This document shows positions 1 through 8,925 of a stretch of DNA of 64,000 bases, piece after piece (the first letter of the stretch is position 1; the number at the start of each line of letters is the position of its first letter). Origin of the DNA: an uncultured Bacilli bacterium (GTDB taxonomy: Bacteria > Bacillota_I > Bacilli_A > RF39 > UBA660); NCBI GenBank assembly GCA_910576795.1, contig CAJTIX010000005.1, positions 13,738 to 77,737 on the forward strand. Reading direction: 5' to 3'. The position numbers were made by a program, and so were the translations under genes. The notes under the pieces are model-generated. The model was not told the origin of the DNA. It did not search any database and saw nothing but the letters and a program-made list of their open reading frames with translations.

Positions 1-405
1 TTAAACTATATTATTGAAAACGATACATTTCAGTTTACAGAAACAGAAAAGGCGATTATAGATGTGTTAGAAGAACAAACAGAACGTTATATTACTGAAA
101 AGCTAGAACATGTTCAATTTGGAACTATCGATGGTGTAAAAGTGGGAATTGTCTTTGCAGAACAACATAGAAGTTACCTTGGAAATCGTATGGCAGAACT
201 TTACAAAGATAAGATTGATATTGCCATCATCATTAATGTGGATAGAAGTGTTTCTTATAGGGCCATCAAACCAGACATAAATATCAATATACTTGCTCAG
301 AAATATAATGGTGGCGGTCATAAACATGCAGGCGGAAGTCCATTACCAAGTGATCTTCAAAAGCAAATTATAGGTCTTTTATTTGAAGAAAGTGAGATTT
401 TATAA
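1..405 (+). CDS. DHH/DHHA1 family phosphoesterase, C-terminal part (5' end outside window)
   Basis: The reading frame is open from the first base and stops at 403-405, so this is the 3' part of a gene that starts before the window. The visible part is a DHHA1 domain, the nucleic-acid-binding C-terminal half of NrnA/RecJ-like phosphoesterases. Its hallmark is the glycine/histidine motif GGGHKHAGG near the end. The catalytic DHH half lies upstream and is not seen, so the substrate (nanoRNA, pAp or cyclic dinucleotide) cannot be settled. The stop codon abuts the start of the Nudix gene, so the two are probably co-transcribed. The family call is firm. Confidence 0.85.
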   Translation, partial: LNYIIENDTFQFTETEKAIIDVLEEQTERYITEKLEHVQFGTIDGVKVGIVFAEQHRSYLGNRMAELYKDKIDIAIIINVDRSVSYRAIKPDININILAQKYNGGGHKHAGGSPLPSDLQKQIIGLLFEESEIL

Positions 406-924
406 ATGGAATTTGTAGATGTATTAGATGAAAACGGAGAAAAAACAGGTATTATAAAAGAACGTTCCCTTGCGAAAAAAGATAAAGATTATACCCTTGG
501 TGTTCATGTATGGATTCAAAATAGTAAGGGTGAAATCTTACTACAAAAACGTAGTATGGAAAAGCATTCTTTTGCGGGAATGTGGGATACAACAGGTGGA
601 AGAGCACGTGCGAAAGAAAGTAGTAAAGAATCTATGCAAAGAGAATTGAAAGAAGAACTTGGAATTGAAATATCAGCTTCTGATTTACAATTTCTATTCC
701 GCTTTCCTGCACAAAAGAATAGTAAACCCATGTTTTTGGATGTTTATTTTTTAAAAAAGGATATTGACTTAAAGACACTTACACTCCAAAAAGAAGAAGT
801 AGAAGATGTTTGTTATGTCCCACTATCGATTGTGAAAAAGTGGTATTTAGAAAATCCAAATTTTGTAAAACAACCTTATTTTATGGATGTATTAAAGCGA
901 TTGGAGAACACATATGAATGTTAG
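406..924 (+). CDS. Nudix hydrolase (YfcD/isopentenyl-diphosphate-isomerase-like)
   Basis: This 172-residue protein hydrolyses or isomerises a nucleoside-diphosphate-linked or isoprenoid diphosphate substrate. The exact Nudix box G-x5-E-x7-REL-x-EELGI lies at about residues 66-88 and supplies the metal-binding glutamates. The N-terminus (EFVDVLDENGEKTG) and overall layout resemble the YfcD/Idi-like Nudix subgroup, whose substrates are poorly known. The ATG follows the previous stop directly. The 3' end overlaps the next gene by 11 bases, which suggests translational coupling. The family call is secure but the substrate is unknown. Confidence 0.88.
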   Translation: MEFVDVLDENGEKTGIIKERSLAKKDKDYTLGVHVWIQNSKGEILLQKRSMEKHSFAGMWDTTGGRARAKESSKESMQRELKEELGIEISASDLQFLFRFPAQKNSKPMFLDVYFLKKDIDLKTLTLQKEEVEDVCYVPLSIVKKWYLENPNFVKQPYFMDVLKRLENTYEC

Positions 925-1453
925 AAAAATTCAAGTAGGTTACCTATCTTGTAACTGTTATATTCTAGAACAGAAAGGAACTTGCCTTGTAATTGATCCA
1001 GGAGATGAACTTTATTCTATTGAAAAACAAATTGGAGACAATCAGTTACTTGCAGTGTTGATTACGCATCACCATGAAGATCATGTTGGAGCTTTAAAAC
1101 CATTACTTCAAAAATATAATGTTCCTGTATATGATTTTCACACAACAAAGGAACAACAGTATAAAGTGGGTCCCTTTGATTTTGAAGTGATTCATACGCC
1201 AGGACATACCAGTGATTCTATTACCTTCTATTTTTATTTATATCAACTGATATTTGTAGGAGACTTTATTTTTAAAGGGTCTATTGGTAGAACTGATTTG
1301 GAAACTGGAAATGCACTTACGATGAATGAAAGTATCGACAAAATAAAGAAATATCCTGAAATAATTAAATGTTATCCTGGACATGGGGAAAATACAAGTT
1401 TAAAAGAAGAGAAAGAAAATAATTATTTCTTTCTTCACAATGACTTGTCATGA
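914..1453 (+). CDS. metallo-beta-lactamase-fold hydrolase (glyoxalase II-like)
   Basis: This 179-residue cytosolic hydrolase has a di-metal MBL fold. The metal ligands are visible as THHHEDHVG (HxHxDH), then GHTSDS, the GDF segment and the terminal YPGHGENT histidine. The length and single-domain form fit small YcbL/GloB-like hydrolases that cleave thioesters such as S-lactoylglutathione analogues. No glutathione-specific C-terminal domain is present, so the substrate is open. A GGAG lies 8 bases before the ATG inside the end of the Nudix gene. The gene ends a short three-gene run. Confidence 0.85.
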   Translation: MNVRKIQVGYLSCNCYILEQKGTCLVIDPGDELYSIEKQIGDNQLLAVLITHHHEDHVGALKPLLQKYNVPVYDFHTTKEQQYKVGPFDFEVIHTPGHTSDSITFYFYLYQLIFVGDFIFKGSIGRTDLETGNALTMNESIDKIKKYPEIIKCYPGHGENTSLKEEKENNYFFLHNDLS

Positions 1454-1493
1454 TATACTATTATAGTAAGTATGCAATTAAATCATAAGAAAG

Positions 1494-1522
1494 TTGCAAA
1501 TTACAAATCAAGAAAATATAAA
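1494..1522 (+). promoter_or_regulatory. sigma-A-type promoter for the first prepilin-like gene
   Basis: TTGCAA at 1494-1499 and TATAAA at 1517-1522 are separated by 17 bases. A leader of about 40 bases leads to an AAGGAG site and the ATG at 1570. The two hexamers match the vegetative consensus at 4 and 5 of 6 positions. Confidence 0.5.
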
Positions 1523-1569
1523 TTTATAAACAGGGAAAAAGAACAAATTTTATATGAAGGAGTGAAAAT

Positions 1570-2496
1570 ATGAAAAAACAAGGATTTACATTAGTGGAAT
1601 TATTAGCAGTCATTGTAATATTAGCAGTTATTGCAGTCATTACAGTTCCTCTAATTGGAGATATAATTGAAAAGAGTAAAAAAGGATCATTGGAAGATAG
1701 TGCATATGGTTTAGTGGAGGCTGCAGGTTTATATTACACTACAGGAAACATCATTGAAGGGGCACAAGAACCTATCACATTTGACTTTGAGGGTGGAAAA
1801 CAAATAAGTGAACACAAATTAGAATATAAAGGAAAAGTAGAAGAGGGAAAAGTAATTCTAAATACCAATGGGAAGGTAGTACTTTGTATCAGTGATGGAA
1901 AATACTATGCCTATAAAAACCAAGAAGAAAGTAAAATAACAAGTGGAATAGGAAGCTGTAGTTATAATGGAGAAACAGGAGATTTTGATATTATAAGCGA
2001 TGTCGATACATTGAATGCACGTATTGCCGCTTTACAGGAAGAAATCAATAAGGGGAAAACTGTTTTAGCAGAAGCCATAACAGGTAAAGGGATTACGACT
2101 TCTACTACAAATTCTTTTGAAGAAATGGCAACAAATATTAGTCAGTTATCTTCAGAAGTTGGAAATATGGTTTTGAAACAAAGTGTTGAAGGAAATGTGA
2201 ATTTAACTGGAGATAATAAAGTAAAGGAACAAACTGTAACCGCAACTTATACAACTGAAAAAGATTGTCATTATACCTGTCATGCATATATTAGTCAAGG
2301 AGCACCTGCCTATATAGCCAATAATTATGCAACAATGCCTGGCTCTCAAATAATTGCTAAACCAGATGCTTCATGGCCAGAATTTATGAATATTGGTACT
2401 GCTAGAGCAGGGGAAACTATCACATGTAGTTATTACGTTGCAATTAATGCAAGCTGGGAAAAATTTTATGTAGACATTTATACAGATGAAAAATAA
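1570..2496 (+). CDS. type IV prepilin-like protein
   Basis: This 308-residue protein begins with a short basic leader and the prepilin motif GFTLVELLAVIVILAVIA. A prepilin peptidase would cut that motif between Gly and Phe, leaving a hydrophobic N-terminal helix for membrane anchoring or fibre assembly. A pilin-like region follows, with a two-cysteine segment (LCISDG to GSCSYNG). From about residue 155 there is a helical stretch and then a beta-rich C-terminal domain with another cysteine pair. No pilus ATPase, platform protein or prepilin peptidase is seen in the window. The gene is a single transcription unit with its own promoter and terminator. It could be a competence-type pseudopilin or a free-standing surface protein. 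Confidence 0.75.
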   Translation: MKKQGFTLVELLAVIVILAVIAVITVPLIGDIIEKSKKGSLEDSAYGLVEAAGLYYTTGNIIEGAQEPITFDFEGGKQISEHKLEYKGKVEEGKVILNTNGKVVLCISDGKYYAYKNQEESKITSGIGSCSYNGETGDFDIISDVDTLNARIAALQEEINKGKTVLAEAITGKGITTSTTNSFEEMATNISQLSSEVGNMVLKQSVEGNVNLTGDNKVKEQTVTATYTTEKDCHYTCHAYISQGAPAYIANNYATMPGSQIIAKPDASWPEFMNIGTARAGETITCSYYVAINASWEKFYVDIYTDEK

Positions 2497-2511
2497 AAAT
2501 CGATAAAACGG

Positions 2512-2555
2512 AAAGACTGAGTGAAAATAAGAACTTTTCATTTAGTCTTTTTTTT
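2512..2555 (+). terminator. Rho-independent terminator
   Basis: Sixteen-base arms at 2512-2527 and 2535-2550 pair with two G-U wobbles around a 7-base loop and run into a T tract of about nine. It ends the prepilin-like transcript just before the mraZ promoter. Confidence 0.85.
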
Positions 2556-2572
2556 ATTTTCTATAAAAACTA

Positions 2573-2601
2573 TTTACAAAAACCAAATTAAATAGTAGAA
2601 T
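2573..2601 (+). promoter_or_regulatory. dcw-cluster promoter upstream of mraZ
   Basis: TTTACA at 2573-2578 and TAGAAT at 2596-2601 are separated by exactly 17 bases. The MraZ boxes begin two bases after the -10 hexamer, so a repressor bound there would cover the start of transcription. Confidence 0.75.
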
Positions 2602-2602
2602 A

Positions 2603-2636
2603 GTGGTAGTGAGTGGTTAAAAGTGGAGAGATGTGG
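2603..2636 (+). promoter_or_regulatory. MraZ operator: four GTGG boxes at 10-bp spacing
   Basis: GTGG occurs at 2603, 2613, 2623 and 2633, each exactly one helical turn apart. This matches the known mode of MraZ, an AbrB-like ring protein that binds helically phased GTG-containing direct repeats upstream of its own operon. The boxes lie between the -10 element and the mraZ start, which predicts autorepression of the division cluster. Confidence 0.8.
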
Positions 2637-2644
2637 GTGATTTT

Positions 2645-3076
2645 ATGTTCATGGGAGAATATCATCATACCATTGATGACAAAGGAAGGTTAACCCTTCC
2701 TGCCAAAATCAGAGAACAATTAGGCAACGAATTTGTCGTTACAAGAGGACTTGATAACTGCTTATTTGTATACCCACAAGAAGAATGGAATCGGGTAATT
2801 GCGAAATACAAGGAATTACCCAATACCAAAGATGCTCGAAACTTTATGCGATTCTTTCTATCAGGAGCGACACTTACCAATTTTGATAAACAAGGAAGAA
2901 TCAATATTCCAATACCACTTAGCAAATATGCAGCATTAGAAAAAGACTGTGTAATCATTGGTGTAAACGATCGATTGGAAATTTGGAGTCAAACTGCTTG
3001 GGACCAATTTATCGATACCAATGAAGAAAATTTTTCCGATATTGCAGATAAATTATTTTCAGCAGAACTTGGGTGA
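2645..3076 (+). CDS. mraZ: transcriptional regulator MraZ
   Basis: MraZ is a DNA-binding protein made of two SpoVT/AbrB-like swapped-hairpin domains that controls the division and cell-wall cluster. The sequence starts with the family signature MFMGEYHHTIDDKGRLTLPAK and repeats the DKQGRINIPIPL motif in the second half. I chose the ATG at 2645 because this N-terminus is conserved and gives 143 residues, the usual size. The alternative GTG at 2633 lies inside the last GTGG operator box. The stop overlaps the rsmH start, so the genes are coupled. Confidence 0.95.
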   Translation: MFMGEYHHTIDDKGRLTLPAKIREQLGNEFVVTRGLDNCLFVYPQEEWNRVIAKYKELPNTKDARNFMRFFLSGATLTNFDKQGRINIPIPLSKYAALEKDCVIIGVNDRLEIWSQTAWDQFIDTNEENFSDIADKLFSAELG

Positions 3077-3999
3077 ATGAAGTGCATAAAAGTGTTTTAT
3101 TAGAAGAATGTTTGAAGTATTTAAACCTAAAAGAAAATAGTGTGATCGTAGACTGTACATTAGGGTATGGTGGACATAGTAGTGAAATTCTAAAAAAAAT
3201 TCCTACAGGATTTCTCTATGCCTTTGATCAAGATGAAGAAGCGATTACCTACAGTCAAAATCGTTTACATGCTGTTGCATCCAATTATGAAATCATTAAA
3301 AGCAATTTTGTACACCTTAAACAAGAATTACAAAAAAGGAATATAGAAGAAGTCGATGGAATCTTATTTGATTTGGGTGTTTCTAGCCCACAATTGGATG
3401 AAGATTATCGAGGTTTCAGTTTTCATAAAGATGCACCCCTAGATATGCGTATGGATAGAGAAAATCGGGTCTCTGCTTATGATGTAATCAATACCTATTC
3501 CTGTGATGATTTAACTCGTATCTTCCAAACCTATGGAGAAGAAAAATATGCATATCGTATTGCTTCTGCAATTGTAAAGGCAAGAACACAAAAACCAATT
3601 CAAACTACATTGGAATTGGTAGAAATCATTAAAGCAAGCGTTCCTGAAAAATACAAACGTGAAAAACATCCTGCTCGTAAAGTATTTCAAGCCATTCGTA
3701 TAGAAGTTAATCACGAATTGGAAGTATTTGAAAGTGCTTTAGAACAGGCTTTGTCTCAAATCAAAGTAGGTGGAAGAATCTGTGTGATTACATTCCATTC
3801 CTTAGAAGATCGTATTTGTAAAAATAAATTCAAAGAAGTAAGTCAAATAGAACCTGCATTAGAAAAATTACCTGTGATTCCAGATGAATACTTACCAAAT
3901 TACAAATACATTGCTACCAAAGAGGCAAATAAAAAAGAATTAGAAGAAAACAATCGTGCACGTAGTGCGAAGTTGAGAGTAATAGAAAGAATAAAATAA
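3073..3999 (+). CDS. rsmH: 16S rRNA (cytosine(1402)-N(4))-methyltransferase RsmH
   Basis: RsmH uses S-adenosylmethionine to N4-methylate C1402 in the decoding centre of 16S rRNA. The 308-residue protein has the typical start (EVHKSVLLEECLKYL), the SAM loop VDCTLGYGGHS and the catalytic-region signature FDLGVSSPQLD. It ends in the common ARSAKLRVIERI motif. Translation probably starts at the GTG overlapping the mraZ stop, because no in-frame ATG lies near the conserved N-terminus. It is in its standard place between mraZ and ftsL. Confidence 0.95.
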   Translation: MNEVHKSVLLEECLKYLNLKENSVIVDCTLGYGGHSSEILKKIPTGFLYAFDQDEEAITYSQNRLHAVASNYEIIKSNFVHLKQELQKRNIEEVDGILFDLGVSSPQLDEDYRGFSFHKDAPLDMRMDRENRVSAYDVINTYSCDDLTRIFQTYGEEKYAYRIASAIVKARTQKPIQTTLELVEIIKASVPEKYKREKHPARKVFQAIRIEVNHELEVFESALEQALSQIKVGGRICVITFHSLEDRICKNKFKEVSQIEPALEKLPVIPDEYLPNYKYIATKEANKKELEENNRARSAKLRVIERIK

Positions 4000-4011
4000 G
4001 GGAGAAGAATT

Positions 4012-4308
4012 ATGGCAAAAAGAAAAGTAAGAAGAATGCGTATTACAAAAGGTGAAAAATTATTATATGGAACAGCGATACTTTGCTTTTCTTTGACTGT
4101 GCTATTAAAAATATTTTGTGGTGCTGGCACCCAACATTTGAGTATGAGTGTTGAAAAAGTCCGTTATGAAATTAATAGTCAGGAAAAACGAAATGAAAGT
4201 TTAACAATGCAAGTAAATGAATTAACAGCATTTGATAAAATCAAAGATGTTGTAAAAGATATGGGGCTTGCTTATAACAATGAAAATATCATGGTAATCA
4301 ATGATTGA
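4012..4308 (+). CDS. ftsL: cell division protein FtsL
   Basis: This 98-residue bitopic protein has a basic cytoplasmic N-terminus, one transmembrane helix at about residues 19-37 and an external coiled coil. The coiled coil is followed by the short conserved tail typical of FtsL (DIKxxAxxxLGM-like, here IKDVVKDMGLAYNNENIMVI). FtsL scaffolds DivIC/FtsB and the class B PBP at the septum. Sequence similarity in this family is low. The call rests on topology, length and the rsmH-ftsL-PBP gene order. A GGGAGAAG ribosome site precedes the ATG. Confidence 0.85.
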   Translation: MAKRKVRRMRITKGEKLLYGTAILCFSLTVLLKIFCGAGTQHLSMSVEKVRYEINSQEKRNESLTMQVNELTAFDKIKDVVKDMGLAYNNENIMVIND

Positions 4309-4316
4309 GGTGTAAA

Positions 4317-6515
4317 ATGAATACAAAGAAAAGAATTAAAAAAACATGGAGTTTACCAAAATTTGTTTTTTACTTCTTTTTTCTTTGTCTTTTTTTATTG
4401 TATCTCCAATTTGGATATCTATCTTTATCCAAAAAAGTGTATGGAAAAGATATGGATGCATTTGCTGAGACGAGAAATACCGTACATAAAACCATCAAAG
4501 CAACCCGTGGACGTATTTTTGATAGCAATCAAAACATTTTAGCTCTCAATGTCAGTTCCTATACCATTGTAGCGCACTTAGAACGTAGTAAAGTCTATAT
4601 GGGGGACTATTATATCAAAGACAGTGAAACCGATTTGGTTGCAGAAAAACTTGCTCCTGTTTTGGAAGTAGAAGTAGAAACATTAAAAGGGTACTTTGAT
4701 AGAGGAAAAGCAAACAATGTCTATCAAATTGAATTGGGACGTGCTGGAAAAGGAATTACTGAATTAAAAAAAGAAGAAATTGAAAATTTAGGAATTACAG
4801 GAATTGATTTTATAGAAAGTCAAAAAAGGTATTATCCAAATGGTGATTTTGCTTCTTATGTTATTGGGTATGCAAAGGATACTGAAGTCACAGAAACAGA
4901 CGAAAGTGGAAATACATCTACTATCACAGAAATCATAGGAGAACTTGGAATTGAATCCAAATACAATGATCTGCTGAAAGGAAAAGATGGATATATTGAA
5001 TATCAACAAGATCGTTATGGATATAAAATTGCAGGGACCAAAGAAACCTCTGTTGCGAGTGAAGACGGGTATGATGTATATTTGACAATCGATGCGAATA
5101 TTCAAAGATTTATTGAAACTGCAATTAAGGATGCCCAAAATATCTATGATCCAGAATGGTTGATGATTACAGCCATGGATGCCAAAACAGGCGATATATT
5201 AGGCACAAGTGCAACTCCATCATTTGATCCCAATATCCGTGAAATTGTCAATTATGAAAATCCTCTTATTTCACAGCCATTTGAACCAGGATCTACTATG
5301 AAAACATATACGTACATGTGTGCTTTAGAAAACAATAAATATGATGGAAATGAAACCTTTTTATCAGGGAATTATCAAATGGGAGAGGATACCATCAATG
5401 ACTGGAATAGTGGAATTGGATGGGGAACCATTACTTTTGATAAAGGATATGAGTATTCTAGTAATGTTGGAATTGTAAATCTAATAGAACGACATCTTTC
5501 TCGTAAGGAATTACAAGAATGTTTTGAAAAATATGGGTTTGGAAAAAATACAGGAATTGAGTTATCTCGTGAACAGCCAGGAACTCTACGCTTTACTTAT
5601 CCAATCGAAGTTGCAACTGCTGGTTTCGGGCAAGGGATTACAACCACGGCTATTCAACAATTACAGGCTTTGACACTCATTTCCAATGATGGAAAAATGT
5701 TAACACCTCATATTGTAAGTAAAATAGTCAATCCCAATACAGGTGAAGTTTATTATGAACGACAAAAAGAAGAAAGTGAACAACTAGTCAAAACTTCAAC
5801 TGTCAAAAAAATGAAAGAATTGATGTATAATACTGTTCATGGAAGAGATTCAGGTTCTACAGGATATTTTTATGACATTGAAGGCTTTGACATTATTGGA
5901 AAAACAGGAACTTCACAAATATTCAATAACGCGACAGGAAAGTATTTAACAGGTGCGAACTCCTATATTTTCTCCTTTGCAGGAATGTATCCAAATGATA
6001 ATCCTGAAATTATTATTTATTCCGCAATGAAATTACCAAAGCATGGAACCAGTACAGGACTTGCGAATGCAACCAAAGCAGTAATGGAAAGTATTGCAAA
6101 ATATAAAAATATGTTTGGTACTACAAATGAGGTAGTAGAACAACAAAGTTATTATGTATCTTCTTATTACAATAAATCTGTTCAGACCGTAATAGAAGAA
6201 TTACAACAAAATAAAATTGATGTAATAGTAGTGGGAACAGGCGATAAGATTATCAAACAATCTATAAAATCAGGAACAAGATTAGTAGAAGGAGATCGTT
6301 TAATTTTAGTGACCAATCAAAACAATTATCAACTGCCTAATATGTATGGATGGAGCCGAAAAGACGCAATTGCTTTTTTGGAATTATTACAGATTCCATA
6401 TCAAATAGATGGATACGGTTTTGTGGTAGAACAAAGCATTCCAGCGGGAACCGTTTTATCAGTTGATACAACAATTACACTTAAATTACAATCCAAATTA
6501 AATCCAACAACTTAG
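4317..6515 (+). CDS. pbpB: class B penicillin-binding protein 2 with two PASTA domains
   Basis: This septal peptidoglycan transpeptidase cross-links stem peptides during division. The protein of 732 residues has one N-terminal membrane helix (about 17-36), a PBP dimerisation domain and a transpeptidase domain. The active-site motifs are STMK (Ser326), SSN near 380 and KTGT near 529. Two C-terminal PASTA domains begin near 600 and 665 and probably bind muropeptides. I start at ATG 4317, which has GAGGTG upstream, rather than the in-frame TTG at 4305. It is the fourth gene of the mraZ transcript. A second PASTA PBP lies 13.8 kb downstream. Confidence 0.92.
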   Translation: MNTKKRIKKTWSLPKFVFYFFFLCLFLLYLQFGYLSLSKKVYGKDMDAFAETRNTVHKTIKATRGRIFDSNQNILALNVSSYTIVAHLERSKVYMGDYYIKDSETDLVAEKLAPVLEVEVETLKGYFDRGKANNVYQIELGRAGKGITELKKEEIENLGITGIDFIESQKRYYPNGDFASYVIGYAKDTEVTETDESGNTSTITEIIGELGIESKYNDLLKGKDGYIEYQQDRYGYKIAGTKETSVASEDGYDVYLTIDANIQRFIETAIKDAQNIYDPEWLMITAMDAKTGDILGTSATPSFDPNIREIVNYENPLISQPFEPGSTMKTYTYMCALENNKYDGNETFLSGNYQMGEDTINDWNSGIGWGTITFDKGYEYSSNVGIVNLIERHLSRKELQECFEKYGFGKNTGIELSREQPGTLRFTYPIEVATAGFGQGITTTAIQQLQALTLISNDGKMLTPHIVSKIVNPNTGEVYYERQKEESEQLVKTSTVKKMKELMYNTVHGRDSGSTGYFYDIEGFDIIGKTGTSQIFNNATGKYLTGANSYIFSFAGMYPNDNPEIIIYSAMKLPKHGTSTGLANATKAVMESIAKYKNMFGTTNEVVEQQSYYVSSYYNKSVQTVIEELQQNKIDVIVVGTGDKIIKQSIKSGTRLVEGDRLILVTNQNNYQLPNMYGWSRKDAIAFLELLQIPYQIDGYGFVVEQSIPAGTVLSVDTTITLKLQSKLNPTT

Positions 6516-6560
6516 TTTACGATTTCAATAGATTGTGTTACAATGAAAATAGGTGATAGA

Positions 6561-7733
6561 ATGAAAAAAGGATTTACATTAGTAGAATTACTTGCAGTTA
6601 TTGCAATTATTGGTGTAGTTGCTTTAATTGTATTTCCAACAATTATGGATAGCATCAAAAAATCCAAACAAAACTTATATGAAATCCAAATAAGAGATAT
6701 TGAAGAAACAGGGAAAAAGTGGGCAAGTGACCATATGGAATTACTAGATTCTACGCATTTAAATGCGGTTGCGGTTCCCTTAAGTTCTTTGATATCAGCT
6801 CAGTATTTACAGAAAAGTAACATACAAGATCCAAGAGATAAATCTGAAATGAATGGTTGTGTAACCATTACATATGATGATGCACTTGCACAATATCAAT
6901 ATCGATATATCGAGTCTGCTTGTCAAAATGCAATCATGAATGGATTTATATATCAGTTTGAGAATGATACTTGGAACAAGACAGAACAAAATATAATAGT
7001 TTCTTCTGCAAATGCAATTATTGAAACATATGCAAGTCATAATCTAATTAAAACAGAAGGACAAACAACAGCTGGTTTTTATGATGAAGGAGAACGTTAT
7101 GTTTATAGGGGAAGTGATGTAGATAATTATGCAAAATTAAGTGTTGGAAATGAAGTATACCGGATTTTAAGTATTGATAAAACAAGCGGAAATATAAGAA
7201 TGATGGGAACCACCCCAATTCCAAATGCCTGGGATAATAATAATGGAACTATTTTTGAAAATGCCAGTGTAGCAACCACTCAATTGGAAAATTACTATAA
7301 TAGTAGCGCAAATGGCATTATAGCCAATCAATCAAAAATAGAAAATGACAGTTTATGGAATGTAGGAATAGTAACCGAAGGGGTATCTTATTCTGTGTTA
7401 AAATCATTGGAAAGTGGCAGAACTGCATATGCTAAAATTGGACTACCATCGATTAGCGACTATATAGGGGCCTCTACTGACTTAGTTTGTCATGAAAATA
7501 TATTCTCAGATACTTGTAAACAACAAAATTATTTATATGAATTATGGAAAGAAAAAAACACATGGACCATTAATACAGATGGTGATAAAATATGGTATTT
7601 GAATGCAACTGGAATGTTAGATAAAGCTGCTTCTAATTCGATTTATTACATTTATCCTGTAATTGAAATCAAAGCAAGTACACATATTGTAAAAGGAGAT
7701 GGAAAATCCATCAGCCCTTATGTTTTTGAATAA
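6561..7733 (+). CDS. type IV prepilin-like protein with C-terminal surface module
   Basis: The start at 6561 has AGGTGA four bases upstream and places the prepilin motif (MKKGFTLVELLAVIAIIG) at the very N-terminus. The upstream ATG at 6543 has no ribosome site. After the hydrophobic helix comes a pilin-type helical region. From about residue 180 there is a domain that recurs in the 2631-residue protein at 11164-19059. It begins VGNEVYRILSIDKTSGNIRMMG and ends in YPVIEIKA followed by GDGKSISPYVFE. That repeated module resembles DUF6273-type domains of surface proteins. The gene sits directly behind a PBP, as the first of the surface block. No pilus machinery is visible nearby. Confidence 0.75.
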   Translation: MKKGFTLVELLAVIAIIGVVALIVFPTIMDSIKKSKQNLYEIQIRDIEETGKKWASDHMELLDSTHLNAVAVPLSSLISAQYLQKSNIQDPRDKSEMNGCVTITYDDALAQYQYRYIESACQNAIMNGFIYQFENDTWNKTEQNIIVSSANAIIETYASHNLIKTEGQTTAGFYDEGERYVYRGSDVDNYAKLSVGNEVYRILSIDKTSGNIRMMGTTPIPNAWDNNNGTIFENASVATTQLENYYNSSANGIIANQSKIENDSLWNVGIVTEGVSYSVLKSLESGRTAYAKIGLPSISDYIGASTDLVCHENIFSDTCKQQNYLYELWKEKNTWTINTDGDKIWYLNATGMLDKAASNSIYYIYPVIEIKASTHIVKGDGKSISPYVFE

Positions 7734-7743
7734 AAATCCAATA

Positions 7744-7773
7744 AAAAATAAGCAATTTGATATGCTTATTTTT
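7744..7773. terminator. bidirectional Rho-independent terminator
   Basis: An 11-bp perfect stem (AAAAATAAGCA at 7744-7754 with TGCTTATTTTT at 7763-7773) has A and T tracts on opposite sides. It serves the convergent prepilin-like and lipoprotein genes. Confidence 0.85.
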
Positions 7774-8212
7774 ATTTACAGATATAAGATTGATTTTCAA
7801 AAGTTTTTTTCATGTCACTGTAGGTTGCCTTTGTATTAATGATATCTAAGCTTTCTTTTGCTTCGTCATCCATTTCCCCAAAATTAGCTACAATAGATAT
7901 TTCAATGTTATGATTCTTTATTTCTGTATTCATAGAAATACCTTTTTTGTCTTGGTAATTAGCAAATTGTCTTTCAAAGGAATTTTTTAAGTTTTCCATA
8001 TAAGATATATAAGAATCATCTACTGCAATGATTTGAACAATTTTTGCTTTAGCAATATGCTCCTCCTCAAAATCAACATTTATACTCTCGTTGATTTCCA
8101 TTCCAGTACTAGTGTCTTTTTTGGAACAGATCAATGTTTTATTTTTGCTACCACAACCAGTGAAAATGCTAGTAGTGATCACAATCAAGCAAACCCCAAT
8201 GTACTTTTTCAT
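7772..8212 (-). CDS. small lipoprotein of unknown function
   Basis: I place the start at 8212, where GGGAGG precedes the ATG. The 146-residue product then begins with a clean lipoprotein signal: MKKY, a hydrophobic stretch and the lipobox FTGC with the lipidated cysteine near residue 20. The mature part is a single small domain rich in Asp, Glu and Lys, similar in style to DUF1307-like lipoproteins of Bacillota. No catalytic motif is recognisable. The gene is transcribed convergently to the prepilin-like gene and divergently from lepB. Confidence 0.75.
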   Translation of the reverse strand: MKKYIGVCLIVITTSIFTGCGSKNKTLICSKKDTSTGMEINESINVDFEEEHIAKAKIVQIIAVDDSYISYMENLKNSFERQFANYQDKKGISMNTEIKNHNIEISIVANFGEMDDEAKESLDIINTKATYSDMKKTFENQSYICK

Positions 8213-8398
8213 TTTTCTGCCTCCCACTTTAGGATAATAAAAAACTTTATTTTTGTCAATTAAATGTGTTATTTTCATATGAAAATCAATGGAATAAAAT
8301 CATTTTGCCTATAAATAGATAAAAAAATAACATATGTTACTAGCCAAAAAAGTCGAATTGTGGTATTCTATAAATAGAGGTAAATAGAAGGTGTCAGT

Positions 8399-8917
8399 AT
8401 GGATTTAAGAGATATTAAAGAATTCTTAAAAGATACAGCTAAATATATTGTAATTGCTGTTTTGGTCTTACTTTTAGTGATATATGTCGTATCTTTACAA
8501 CAAGTAGTAGGACCTTCTATGTCTCCCAATTATCAAGATGGGGACATCTTAATTTTAAATAAATTACATTATAAACTACATAAACCAAAACGATTTGAAG
8601 TAGTGGCCATAAAATATAAAGATACCAAATACTTTATCAAACGTGTTATAGGTCTTCCAGGAGAAACCATTTCTTACAAAGATGGAATTCTGTATGTAAA
8701 TGGAAAAGTAGTTGAAGAAAAATTTAAAACGACAACAACTGCAGACTTTTCTTTAGAAAGCCTAGGTTATGAAACCATTCCCGAAGATTATTATTTAGTA
8801 GTAGGTGATAATCGAGAGAACTCTTTAGATGGACGTTCTAAGGAAGTGGGACTTATCCATAAAAAGGATTTTATTGGCAAAGTTGTATTCCGAATTTGGC
8901 CTTTTAGAAGAAAGTAG
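8399..8917 (+). CDS. lepB: signal peptidase I
   Basis: This 172-residue membrane protease removes signal peptides from exported proteins. It has one N-terminal transmembrane helix (about 16-33), the catalytic serine motif GPSMSPN (Ser40) and the lysine motif FIKRVIGLPGE (Lys81). The box GDNRENSLDGR near the end completes the Ser/Lys dyad family S26. An AAGGTG site precedes the ATG. It leads a run of surface-protein genes, which suggests it supports their export. This type does not process prepilins. Confidence 0.94.
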   Translation: MDLRDIKEFLKDTAKYIVIAVLVLLLVIYVVSLQQVVGPSMSPNYQDGDILILNKLHYKLHKPKRFEVVAIKYKDTKYFIKRVIGLPGETISYKDGILYVNGKVVEEKFKTTTTADFSLESLGYETIPEDYYLVVGDNRENSLDGRSKEVGLIHKKDFIGKVVFRIWPFRRK

Positions 8918-8925
8918 GAGTAGAA

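Noticed and set aside
2633..2644. GTG at 2633 as the mraZ start
   Set aside because: It lies within the fourth GTGG box, and the conserved N-terminus begins at ATG 2645.
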